Assembly: GCF_008802405.1 (NCBI RefSeq)
Contig: NZ_VZDO01000014.1
Location: forward strand, 93,374 to 157,373
Direction: 5' to 3'
From: Plantimonas leprariae
Lineage (GTDB): Bacteria; Pseudomonadota; Alphaproteobacteria; Rhizobiales; Rhizobiaceae
Length of the DNA stretch: 64,000 nt
Program-made: the position numbers and the translations under genes
The notes under the pieces: generated by a model
Database searches by the model: none
What the model saw: the letters and a program-made list of their open reading frames with translations, nothing else
Told to the model about the DNA's origin: nothing
Shown here: in pieces, positions 54,231-62,027 of the stretch
Layout: every line of letters begins with the position of its first letter
Numbering within the stretch: the stretch's first letter is position 1

Positions 54231-54668
54231 TCAGACCCGGCAAGGCTTGCGGCCGCCGCGGCCGTCCCTGAACGTGCCGGTTTCCGGATCGTAGCTCGAA
54301 TGCCGCTGGAGGCAGATCCGGTCCTTCTTCGACAGCCGCTTCACCACGGTGCCGCGCCGGTCGCCGTCGTCGTCGAAATAGCCCCGCCGGCCGTCGCGCC
54401 GGTTCCCGTAGTCCCGGTCGTCGTAGTCGCGGTCGTCGTACCGGCCGTAGCGACGATCGTAGGAGCGGTAGCCGTCGTCGCGCCCGTAGCGGCGGCCGCG
54501 GTCGTAGTAGGGATCGTCGTAGCTGCCGTAGTCGTCGTCGTAGCCGCGCGAATAGCGGTCGTCGTAGCCGCCGTACTGCGCCGTCACCACCTGCGCGCCC
54601 GCCGGCGCGATGCCCTGCGGCGCGAGCATCGTTGCCATCAATGCGACCGCCGCCACCAAACCGCGCAT
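54231..54668 (-). CDS. BA14K-like secreted protein, 145 aa
   Basis: A 145-residue protein with signal peptide (cleavage near APAGAQ) and a low-complexity Tyr/Asp/Arg/Gly stretch (about 33-105). The C-terminal motif LQRHSSYDPETGTFRDGRGG and CRV match the end of BA14K-type proteins (x-RYRSYDPxTGTYxGxDGxxxxC). BA14K is a Brucella immunoreactive protein, and the role in free-living relatives is unknown. GGGAGG precedes ATG 54668. Confidence 0.7.
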   Translation of the reverse strand: MRGLVAAVALMATMLAPQGIAPAGAQVVTAQYGGYDDRYSRGYDDDYGSYDDPYYDRGRRYGRDDGYRSYDRRYGRYDDRDYDDRDYGNRRDGRRGYFDDDGDRRGTVVKRLSKKDRICLQRHSSYDPETGTFRDGRGGRKPCRV

Positions 54669-54804
54669 GTCGAGAACCTCCCGTTGATTCCGGCAGATTA
54701 CGTAGCGCAAGCCGAACCGGAGATGAACGGCCGTGGTCAACCGCCTGTTCAGTCCTTCGTCGCATAGTCGCCGGCGACGAACCCTTCGGAGGAGGACGGC
54801 GGCC

Positions 54805-55164
54805 ATGATGGCGAACATCGGCAACCTTCCGATCGTCGCGATCCTCGCCGCGATCGCGATCGGCGCGATCTGGAAGCCCGGCCTCGCCGTGTCGACGCTC
54901 GGCCTCCTCGTCTTCCTGATCGGCACCCTGCCGCTCGCGGGACTGGTCCGCGTGCCGGGCGGCTATGCCATGGCGGTGGTCGGCATGGGGGCGTTTCCGA
55001 CCGCGATCACCGGCATCTTCGTCATGGCCTTCGGGCGGCTCGTCTCATCCGTCGAGGGCATCCTGAGGCGTCTCGGCGCGGCGCCGGCCGCGCAGGTGGC
55101 GGAGGGGGACGCCGTGTCGCGGCGCGAGCCGACCTTCCGGCGCGAAAGCCGGTTCGAGTTCTGA
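54805..55164 (+). CDS. Small membrane protein, 119 aa
   Basis: A 119-residue protein with three hydrophobic segments (about 8-28, 32-52, 58-80) and a basic C-terminal tail. GAGGAGG precedes the ATG. Its stop abuts the stop of the MscS gene on the other strand. No family recognised. Confidence 0.6.
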   Translation: MMANIGNLPIVAILAAIAIGAIWKPGLAVSTLGLLVFLIGTLPLAGLVRVPGGYAMAVVGMGAFPTAITGIFVMAFGRLVSSVEGILRRLGAAPAAQVAEGDAVSRREPTFRRESRFEF

Positions 55165-57519
55165 TCAGGACGCGACGAGGCGGATCTCGCCCGCCCGGAA
55201 GCGGCCGAGCGCCTCGAACAGGATCGCGCTGCGCGTCGCGTAGACGAGGCGCGGGCCGGCGACGAAGGCGAAGGAGCGGAACGTCACCTTGCCCTCGTCG
55301 ATGCTCTCGATGAAGACGGTCGGCGGCGGCTCGGCCAGCACCGCCTCGTGGGCCTCGTAGACGCCGATGAGCGTTGCCCGGACGGCGGCGACGTCGACGT
55401 CGAGCGGCGCGGAGAAGACGATCTGGATGCGCCCGAGCGGGTTCGCCATCGTCATGTTCCGAATCGATTTCGTGATCAGCTCGGAGTTCGGCACGATCAG
55501 CGTCGAGCGGTCGGCGATCTGGATCTCGGTGGAGCGGACGCTGATCCGCCGGACGTCCCCCTCGTCCGAGCCGATCCGCACCGTGTCGCCGATCTTCACC
55601 GGGCGCTCGGCGAGGAGGATCAGGCCCGACACGAAGTTCTGCGTGATCGCCTGGAGGCCGAAGCCGATGCCGACCGACAGGGCCGAGACCACCAGCGCGA
55701 TGCGCTCGACGCCGATGCCGAGCGTCGTCAGCGCCCAGAAGCCGGCGATGATGATGCCGGCATAGCTGACGATGGTGGACACGGAGTTGCGCGCGCCGGG
55801 ATCGAGGTCGGTCGCGGGCAGGAAGCGGTCGTCCAGCCAGCGCCGGACACCGCGCATGACGCCGAGGCCGATCACGAGCACGATCACCGCCTTCAGGATC
55901 GAGCCCGGCGCGATGGTGAAGCCGCCGATCTGGATCTCGGACGAGTTGCCGAACTGGTAGAACAGCGAGCTCGCGCCCGGCCCGAGCGGCCCGGACAGGA
56001 GGATCGCGGCGACGCAGAGGATGGCGATCCGGAGCACCGCCGAGGACACCACGCCGAGCTGGCCGACCTGCGTCCGGCGGAGGCCGAGGCCGGTATGGAG
56101 CGAGCGCCCGAGTCGGCTCTCGCTCGACAGGAACGTCGTGCAGAGGTCGTCGGCGACGACGAGGAGGAGGTAGGTCGAGGCCGCGACGATCGCGGTCCAG
56201 ATCGTCTGCCGCGAAAGGAACAGCGCGAAGTTGACGTAGCCCTGCAGCGCGGCTGCGATCGACACCGCGACGGCGATCCAGGCGGCGAGCGTCGCGACGG
56301 TGACGAGCGTCGTCCGGGCGCTCGGCTCCCGGATGGCCGCTTCCGGGTGGCTGCGCCGCTGCCGGACCAGCGCGACGAGAACGGCGACGATGAAGCCGCA
56401 ATAGCCGAAGGCGACGACGTAGTTCAGGACGATCGCGGCGGGCTGGCTGATGCCGACGGCCTGTCCGCCCTGCACCAGGAAGACGCCCGTGAAGGTCAGC
56501 CCCGCGCCGATGCCGGGATAGGGGCGTAAGCGCCGCGCCGCGGTCTCGTCGAGCGGCAGGAGCCGCCAGGACGGCTGGCCGGCCAGGAGCAGGCCTTCAC
56601 CAAGCGAGACCACGAAGGCCCCGACCGAGGCGGTGATCGCGATCGTCCAGGCCAGGGGGCGGGTGCCGCGGGTCAGGATCTCGGCCCAGTCGAGCGCGAG
56701 GGTGACGAGGAAGAAGGCGAGCGCCGCGGTCAGCGCGCCGACGGTGACGAACCAGAGCGCCAGCGCCGAGCGGCGCGCCCGCGTGCCCGGCACTTGGCGA
56801 ACGGCGAAGCGGCGGCCGGCCTCGCGCAGGCGCCGGCGCACCGGCACGATGAGGACGAACGCGAGCCCGAGGGCGCCCGCCACGGCGAGGAGCCGGAGGC
56901 TGAGATCCCCCGCCGGGATGCGCGCGGCCGAGACCCGGACGAAATCCCACAACCGCGCGCTGTCGTCGTCGAGACGGCCGGCGAAGTCGGCCCAGAGGGT
57001 CGGCGACAGCGGCGAGGCGACCTGTTTGAACGTGTCGCGGTTGAAGGCTTCGTTGATCTCCCGGATCATCCGGTCGATCATTTCCTTGGCGTCTGCGCCG
57101 ACGATGCGGCCGCGCTTGATCGCCGAATCCACCGTGCCGCGCTCTTCGTCGAGCCGGGCGCGCTGCTCCTTGATGTCGGGCGCTTCGGCGTCCGTCGCCG
57201 GGCCGAGCTCGGCGATGCGCGCGTCGAGCGCGGCGAGGCGCGGCTCCAGCTCGCCGACGGCCGCGTTCGCAGTGGAGCCGACCGTCATGCCGCGGTCACG
57301 CAGTTCCGCCTTCTTGGCCGAATCGGTCGACGCGTCCGCCTCGCGGCCGATCTCCTCCAGCGCGCTCGCCTGCGCGTCGATCACGGCGATCGGATCGGGC
57401 GCGGCGGCGCCGGCCGGCGCCGGCTGCTGCGCGCCGGCCCGGACGAGGCCGAGGAAAAGCAGCGCGAGCGCGAGCGCGACCGCCGCCGCGAAACGTCCGA
57501 TCGATGGTCTGCCGTGCAT
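55165..57519 (-). CDS. Large MscS-type mechanosensitive channel (DUF3772)
   Basis: A 784-residue inner-membrane protein. After a signal peptide (cleavage near RAGAQ) comes a periplasmic coiled-coil DUF3772 region (about 40-185), then about ten membrane helices, and the MscS pore and vestibule (pore helix and loop VGIGFGLQAITQNFVSGLIL, then AERPVKIGDTVRI) to about 780. It belongs to the MscK-like group and should open under hypo-osmotic stress. Confidence 0.9.
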   Translation of the reverse strand: MHGRPSIGRFAAAVALALALLFLGLVRAGAQQPAPAGAAAPDPIAVIDAQASALEEIGREADASTDSAKKAELRDRGMTVGSTANAAVGELEPRLAALDARIAELGPATDAEAPDIKEQRARLDEERGTVDSAIKRGRIVGADAKEMIDRMIREINEAFNRDTFKQVASPLSPTLWADFAGRLDDDSARLWDFVRVSAARIPAGDLSLRLLAVAGALGLAFVLIVPVRRRLREAGRRFAVRQVPGTRARRSALALWFVTVGALTAALAFFLVTLALDWAEILTRGTRPLAWTIAITASVGAFVVSLGEGLLLAGQPSWRLLPLDETAARRLRPYPGIGAGLTFTGVFLVQGGQAVGISQPAAIVLNYVVAFGYCGFIVAVLVALVRQRRSHPEAAIREPSARTTLVTVATLAAWIAVAVSIAAALQGYVNFALFLSRQTIWTAIVAASTYLLLVVADDLCTTFLSSESRLGRSLHTGLGLRRTQVGQLGVVSSAVLRIAILCVAAILLSGPLGPGASSLFYQFGNSSEIQIGGFTIAPGSILKAVIVLVIGLGVMRGVRRWLDDRFLPATDLDPGARNSVSTIVSYAGIIIAGFWALTTLGIGVERIALVVSALSVGIGFGLQAITQNFVSGLILLAERPVKIGDTVRIGSDEGDVRRISVRSTEIQIADRSTLIVPNSELITKSIRNMTMANPLGRIQIVFSAPLDVDVAAVRATLIGVYEAHEAVLAEPPPTVFIESIDEGKVTFRSFAFVAGPRLVYATRSAILFEALGRFRAGEIRLVAS

Positions 57520-57592
57520 AGCTGCCCCGTCGTGCCGCCGCGTGATGCCGTCGCCGTTTAGAGGCTCTCCGACAGGATGGAAACGGCTTCGC

Positions 57593-58168
57593 TCAGTTCC
57601 CGCCCTGCCATGGACCCAGCCGGCCGAGCGCCCAGCGCCGGCCGTCGCAGGTGAATTCGGCGAGCGTCAGCGGTTCGACGTCGAGGGCGCGGGCGGCGCT
57701 CGGGTGCGCGCCGAGGACATGGAGCACGGCCGCACGCAGCACCGCCGCGTGAGTGACGGCGAGCACCCGGCCGCCCGCTTCGCGCCGGCCGTCGAGCCAG
57801 ATCCCGATCCGCCGGATCACCGCCGCGAGCGGCTCGCCGCCGGGCGGTGCAGGGTCGTCGCCGGCGATCCAGCCTTTGAGCGCGTCCGGTTCGCTCGCTG
57901 CGATCTCGTCCAGCGACCGACCTCGCCAGCGTCCCCAGTCCTGATCGCCGAGAGCCGGCTCGGGCGCGGCCTCGACCCGGAGCGCCTCGGCTGATTCCCG
58001 CGCCGCCCGCGCCGGGCTCGCGAAGGCCCGGTCGAGGCGCGGCAGGCGCTCCGCCAGGCGGCGGACAGCGGCGAGCCCCTTGTCGCTCAAGGATTCGTCG
58101 TCCGGAAAGCCGACTGCGGCCTCGCCGGCGGTCCGGCCGTGCGACAGGAGAAGGAGACGGGTCGGCAT
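57593..58168 (-). CDS. Histidine phosphatase, CobC-like
   Basis: A 191-residue histidine phosphatase with LLLLSHGRTAGEAAVGFPDD. The usual Arg of the RHG motif is Ser while the catalytic His remains. It also has LSDKGLAAVRRLAERL, FASPARAARESAEAL, and VTHAAVLRAAVLHVLG with the second His. Divergent from the cobalamin riboswitch and cbtBA, a role in cobamide metabolism is likely. Similar proteins beside CbtA are known in Rhizobiales. Confidence 0.78.
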   Translation of the reverse strand: MPTRLLLLSHGRTAGEAAVGFPDDESLSDKGLAAVRRLAERLPRLDRAFASPARAARESAEALRVEAAPEPALGDQDWGRWRGRSLDEIAASEPDALKGWIAGDDPAPPGGEPLAAVIRRIGIWLDGRREAGGRVLAVTHAAVLRAAVLHVLGAHPSAARALDVEPLTLAEFTCDGRRWALGRLGPWQGGN

Positions 58169-58184
58169 CTTGGCTCCATTGACA

Positions 58185-58316
58185 GAAGGGCACCGCCGTT
58201 CCAAGGCTGCGGATAGCGACCGCGGTGCGGAAGCCGGTGGGAACCCGGCACGGTCGCGCCACCGTGACCGCTCGGGGCTGGCCCCGTAGCGGAAGTCGGA
58301 CCCGCCCGCGGAGATC
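58185..58316 (+). promoter_or_regulatory. Cobalamin riboswitch
   Basis: Upstream of cbtB the leader holds the conserved core GAAGCCGGTGGGAACCCGG, then GCCACCGTGACC (58258-58269) and AAGTCGGACCCGCC (58293-58306), the order and spacing of the B12-binding riboswitch. It probably shuts off cbtBA expression when adenosylcobalamin is plentiful. The outer P1 helix limits are approximate. Confidence 0.88.
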
Positions 58317-58361
58317 GCGCCGCAGCCGTCCGGGACGCGTCATCCCGAGGGAGCCTTTCGC

Positions 58362-58571
58362 ATGACCAACGCCGTTCTCGCGCCGGCCGCCCGGCCGCTC
58401 CGGATTCCGCTGCGGGAGATCCTGCCCTGGGCGGTCTTCGCCGGCCTGCTGCTGCTGCTCGCCATCTATTTCGTCGGCGCGGAAGAAGGGGCGACTTCGC
58501 TCATCGCCGGCATGGCCGTGCACGAATTCGTGCATGACGGCCGCCACCTCCTCGGCTTCCCCTGCCACTGA
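58362..58571 (+). CDS. cbtB: Cobalt transporter subunit CbtB
   Basis: A 69-residue single-pass membrane protein with helix AVFAGLLLLLAIYFVGA and a C-terminal His cluster (GMAVHEFVHDGRHLLGFPCH) that is the CbtB metal motif. It starts at ATG behind GAGGGAG and lies 11 bases before cbtA. It acts with CbtA in cobalt uptake for cobalamin synthesis (established by riboswitch genomics, limited biochemistry). Confidence 0.93.
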   Translation: MTNAVLAPAARPLRIPLREILPWAVFAGLLLLLAIYFVGAEEGATSLIAGMAVHEFVHDGRHLLGFPCH

Positions 58572-58581
58572 GGAGGAAGCC

Positions 58582-59349
58582 ATGGTCGGATCGCTGCTTC
58601 TGCGCGGCATGATCGTCGGCTTTTTCGCCGGCCTTCTCGCCTTCGGTTTCGCACGCGTCTTCGGCGAGCCCGCCGTCGACTACGCCATCGGCTTCGAGGC
58701 ACAGGCCGCCGCCGCTCCGGCGCACGCCCACGACGGCGCGGCCGCACACTCGCACGGCGACGAGGAGGAACTCGTCAGCCGCGAGACGCAGGCCGGCCTC
58801 GGCCTCCTCACCGGCGTCGTCGTCTACGGCACCGCGATCGGCGGCCTGTTCGCTCTAGCCGGCGCCTTCGCCTTCGGGCGGTTCGGAACCTTGAGTCCGC
58901 GCGCCGTTTCGGCGCTCGTCGCGCTCGCCGGCTTCGTCGCGCTCGTGCTCGTGCCGCAGTTGAAATACCCGGCCAACCCGCCGGCCGTCGGACTGGACGA
59001 GACGATCGCGCTGCGCACGCAACTGTTCTTCGCCGTGCTCATCGCCTCGCTTGTGGCAACGGGCCTTGGCCTTGCGACGCTGAAGCTCCTCGCGGGGCGC
59101 GGCGTCTGGACGGCCGGGCTCGCGGGTGCCGGGGCGTTCTTGTTGGTAGTCGCCGTCGCGGCGCTGGCGCTGCCGGCGATCGACGAGGTGCCGGCCGGCT
59201 TCTCCGGCTCGGTGCTCTGGCGCTTCCGCCTCGCCTCGCTCGGCATCCACGCGGTGCTCTGGACCGGCCTCGGCCTCGGCTTCGGCGTCGCGGCCGAGCG
59301 GCTGCTCGGGCGAGCGGCCGCCGGCGGCGGACGCCTGCGCGCCGCCTGA
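58582..59349 (+). CDS. cbtA: Cobalt transporter subunit CbtA
   Basis: A 255-residue inner-membrane protein with five to six helices. The start LLLRGMIVGFFAGLLAFGFA and early GEPAVDYAIGFE are typical of CbtA. A His-rich loop (about 50-62, HAHDGAAAHSHGDEEE) may bind cobalt. The LKYPANPPAVG motif in the middle is also characteristic. AGGAGGAAG precedes ATG 58582. Controlled by the upstream riboswitch with cbtB. Confidence 0.93.
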   Translation: MVGSLLLRGMIVGFFAGLLAFGFARVFGEPAVDYAIGFEAQAAAAPAHAHDGAAAHSHGDEEELVSRETQAGLGLLTGVVVYGTAIGGLFALAGAFAFGRFGTLSPRAVSALVALAGFVALVLVPQLKYPANPPAVGLDETIALRTQLFFAVLIASLVATGLGLATLKLLAGRGVWTAGLAGAGAFLLVVAVAALALPAIDEVPAGFSGSVLWRFRLASLGIHAVLWTGLGLGFGVAAERLLGRAAAGGGRLRAA

Positions 59350-59470
59350 ATCGGCTCCGAACGACCGCTCGCCCACCGCCGCCAAGCGGCGTGCGGCGGT
59401 CCGTCCCCTTGCGAATGCCGGCGCGCGGGCCGAAGTGCTGGCCGTCGCGCTTGCTCAGAGGTCTCGTGCC

Positions 59471-59992
59471 ATGCTCCGAAATACCCGCCTCGTCGCGGCC
59501 GTCGCGTTTCTCGCGGCGGTGTTCGCCCCGTTCGCCGCGTCTTCCCACGAGTTCAAGGTCGGCTCGATCGTCGTCGGCCATCCCTGGAGCCGCGCGACGC
59601 CGCCGGCTGCCAAGACCGGCGGCGGCTACCTGACGCTGACGAACGGCGGCACGAGCGACGACCGCCTCCTGTCCGCCCGCTCGCCGGCCGCGCCGGACGT
59701 GCAGATCCACGAGATGAAGGTCGAGAACGGCGTCATGACCATGCGCCGGCTCGAAAACGGCCTCCCCGTGCCGGCGGGCCAGGAAGTGGCGCTGAAGCCC
59801 GGTGCGTCCCATCTGATGCTGATCGGCTTGAGGCAGCCGCTCAAGGCCGGTGACAGCGTGCCGCTGACCCTCGTCTTCGAGAAGGCCGGAGCGGTCGACG
59901 TCACGCTCAAGGTCGAGAAGCTGGGCGCGCCGGAACCCGGCGCCGCCGGCGGAAAGGACAACATGCAGGGCATGGAGGGCATGACGCATTGA
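59471..59992 (+). CDS. Periplasmic copper chaperone PCuAC
   Basis: A 173-residue exported protein with a signal peptide (to about 23) and the copper motif: His and Met in IHEMKVENGVMTMR followed by HLMLIGL, which gives H-x-M and further Met ligands. The C-terminal MQGMEGMTH may also bind copper. PCuAC delivers Cu(I) to cytochrome oxidase together with SCO proteins. The gene is coupled to an SCO-like gene. Confidence 0.9.
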   Translation: MLRNTRLVAAVAFLAAVFAPFAASSHEFKVGSIVVGHPWSRATPPAAKTGGGYLTLTNGGTSDDRLLSARSPAAPDVQIHEMKVENGVMTMRRLENGLPVPAGQEVALKPGASHLMLIGLRQPLKAGDSVPLTLVFEKAGAVDVTLKVEKLGAPEPGAAGGKDNMQGMEGMTH

Positions 59993-60546
59993 CGGAACGC
60001 GGCCGTTCCTTCGCGATGCTCGGCGCGGCGGCGCTCGCCGCCGTCGCCGTGAGCGGTTGCGAGCAGCGGCGACCGGATCTCGCCGAGGCGCTGGCTCCGG
60101 CGCGCGGCCATCTGGAAGACGGCACCGGCGGCGCGGCCAGCGTGGACGAGCTTCTTGCGGCGGCGCGCGGCCGGCCGGTCTCGGTCAGCTTCGCCTATGT
60201 CGGCTGCAGCGGCCGGACGCCGCGCCTGGAGCGCCTGCGGCAGGCCGAAGGCGCGGTGGCGGGCGGCGACGTGTTCCACATCGTCCTCAACGTCGTCGAC
60301 GGGCCGAGCCGCTATGCCGACGTCGTGCGCGACCTCACCGGCGAAGCGCCGGAGCGGCTCGATCCGAACGCGCTGCGCATCCTCTTCGTGGAGAAGGGCG
60401 AGCGCTGGCCGGTGGAGCCGAGCGCCGCGGCGGAAGGCGTGATGGCCGCGATGGGCCTGCGCTACGGCCGCGAGCGCTTCATCGAAACCGTCAGCGGCAT
60501 CGGCCTCTTCGACAGGGACGGACGGTTCGCCGGCCTTCGTTACTGA
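59989..60546 (+). CDS. SCO-like lipoprotein lacking the CxxxC pair
   Basis: A 185-residue lipoprotein (lipobox VSGC near residue 20) starting at TTG, which overlaps the PCuAC stop. Thioredoxin-fold features of SCO are kept: VSVSFAYVGCSGRTP in place of the FTxCxxxCP strand-loop, FHIVLNVVDGP, and a C-terminal GLFDRDGRFAGL. Only the first Cys is present. The second Cys is Arg/Thr and the distal copper His is not evident. Copper transfer by the standard mechanism is therefore doubtful. Confidence 0.65.
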   Translation: MTERGRSFAMLGAAALAAVAVSGCEQRRPDLAEALAPARGHLEDGTGGAASVDELLAAARGRPVSVSFAYVGCSGRTPRLERLRQAEGAVAGGDVFHIVLNVVDGPSRYADVVRDLTGEAPERLDPNALRILFVEKGERWPVEPSAAAEGVMAAMGLRYGRERFIETVSGIGLFDRDGRFAGLRY

Positions 60547-60639
60547 CGGCCTGACGCCGGGGCTCGGCTCTTTCCCGGCGGCGCTTCCGCTCCAGTTGCC
60601 GGCGCCGATGGCATGGTTCCAGCGCGAAGGTTGCATCCG

Positions 60640-61518
60640 ATGAGCGAGTCCTCCGAATACACGCCGCCGAAGATCTGGACGTGGAACAAGGGCGGCAACG
60701 TCGCTCAGGTCGCCAGCCTCAACCGTCCGGTCGCCGGGGCGACGCACGAGAAGGAGCTGCCCGTCGGCCGGCATCCGCTGCAGCTCTATTCGCTCGGCAC
60801 GCCGAACGGCCAGAAGGTGACGATCATGCTGGAGGAGCTCCTGGCACTCGGCCACGCCGGAGCCGAGTACGACGCCTGGCTGATCCGGATCGGCGACGGC
60901 GACCAGTTCGGCTCAGGGTTCGTCGGCGTGAACCCGAACTCGAAGATCCCGGCGCTTCTCGATCGCTCCGGCCCGAGCCCGATCCGGGTGTTCGAGTCCG
61001 GCGCGATCCTGTTCTACCTCGCCGAGAAGTTCGGCGCCCTCCTGCCGACCGACCCGGCCCGGCGCGCGGAGGCGATGTCCTGGCTGTTCTGGCAGATGGG
61101 CTCGGCACCCTATCTCGGCGGCGGCTTCGGGCACTTCTACGCCTATGCGCCGGTGAAGATCGAATACGCGATTGATCGCTTCACGATGGAAGCGAAGCGC
61201 CAGCTCGACGTTCTCGACCGCCGGCTGGCGGACAACGAGTTCCTGGCGGGCGACGAATACACGATCGCCGACATCGCCGTGTTCCCCTGGTACGGCGGCG
61301 TCGCGAAGAACTGGGTGTACGGCGCGGCGGAGTTCCTGTCGGCCGGCGACTACAGGAACGTGCAGCGCTGGGCGGACGCGCTCTACGCGCGGCAGGCGGT
61401 CAAGCGCGGCCGGATGGTGAACCGGCTAAGCGGCGAGCCGTCGGAGCAGTTGCACGAGCGGCACGAGGCAAACGACTTCGACACCAAAACGCAGGACAAA
61501 CTCGCCTCGAAGGATTAA
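60640..61518 (+). CDS. yghU: YghU-type glutathione S-transferase
   Basis: A 292-residue protein of the YghU/YfcG Nu-class. It has an N-terminal extension YTPPKIWTWNKGGN, thioredoxin-like part LYSLGTPNGQKVTIMLEELL, NPNSKIPALLD and VFESGAILFYLAEKFG, then the helical GST domain with YTIADIAVFPWYGG. The family has disulfide-bond reductase activity with two glutathiones. Length matches E. coli YghU. GAAGG lies upstream of the ATG. Confidence 0.92.
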   Translation: MSESSEYTPPKIWTWNKGGNVAQVASLNRPVAGATHEKELPVGRHPLQLYSLGTPNGQKVTIMLEELLALGHAGAEYDAWLIRIGDGDQFGSGFVGVNPNSKIPALLDRSGPSPIRVFESGAILFYLAEKFGALLPTDPARRAEAMSWLFWQMGSAPYLGGGFGHFYAYAPVKIEYAIDRFTMEAKRQLDVLDRRLADNEFLAGDEYTIADIAVFPWYGGVAKNWVYGAAEFLSAGDYRNVQRWADALYARQAVKRGRMVNRLSGEPSEQLHERHEANDFDTKTQDKLASKD

Positions 61519-62027
61519 GCGCTTCCGGCCCGACCCGTCATTTGCCCGAAAGATCGCGTCCTGGCGCGAAAGCTGCGCATCGAAGCGCCATTTCCACCAG
61601 CTGCCCATTTTCCGCGTAGCTGCTATGCGACGGCGGGCATGGCGGAACGGGCAAGCGCGGCGTAGATCTTCGTGCATACAAGGTTCGTGTCGACCCATCC
61701 TCCTCCCAGGGTCGGCATGGAACGACCGGCGGCATCCTCCTCCCAGCCGTCAGGTCCAAGCACGACGCCCGCCGGTTCCTCCCCCGGTGGGCGTTTTGCT
61801 TTTCGGGCTCATCCCCGCGAAACCTGCACGTCGCGACGATGCTCCTGCCGCCTCTGGCAGACGGGCCACACGTTAACCGGAAAATTCCTCAATCCCTTGC
61901 GGCTGTTGACGAATGCACTGAGCAATCGTTAACGAGTTCCTTAGGGGAAACCAACGGATACCGGCCTCCGCTCTTCCTTCGGAAGGGTTTTCGCATCCGG
62001 CCGGATCGTCGAGGGAGCTGCCGTCCG
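61519..62027. other. Intergenic region with a strong terminator
   Basis: About 510 bases with no convincing protein frame. A rho-independent terminator lies at 61765-61806, 250 bases past the yghU stop. The space between could be a long 3' UTR or a small RNA gene. Sequence after 61860 is visibly AT-richer (GTTAACGAG, CGTTAACCGG) and may hold the promoter of the RTX esterase. Confidence 0.5.
61765..61806 (+). terminator. Rho-independent terminator
   Basis: ACGCCCGCCGG pairs with CCGGTGGGCGT (11 bp, one G-T pair) around an 8-base loop and is followed by TTTTGCTTTT. It is the most canonical terminator in the window, in + orientation. Confidence 0.8.
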
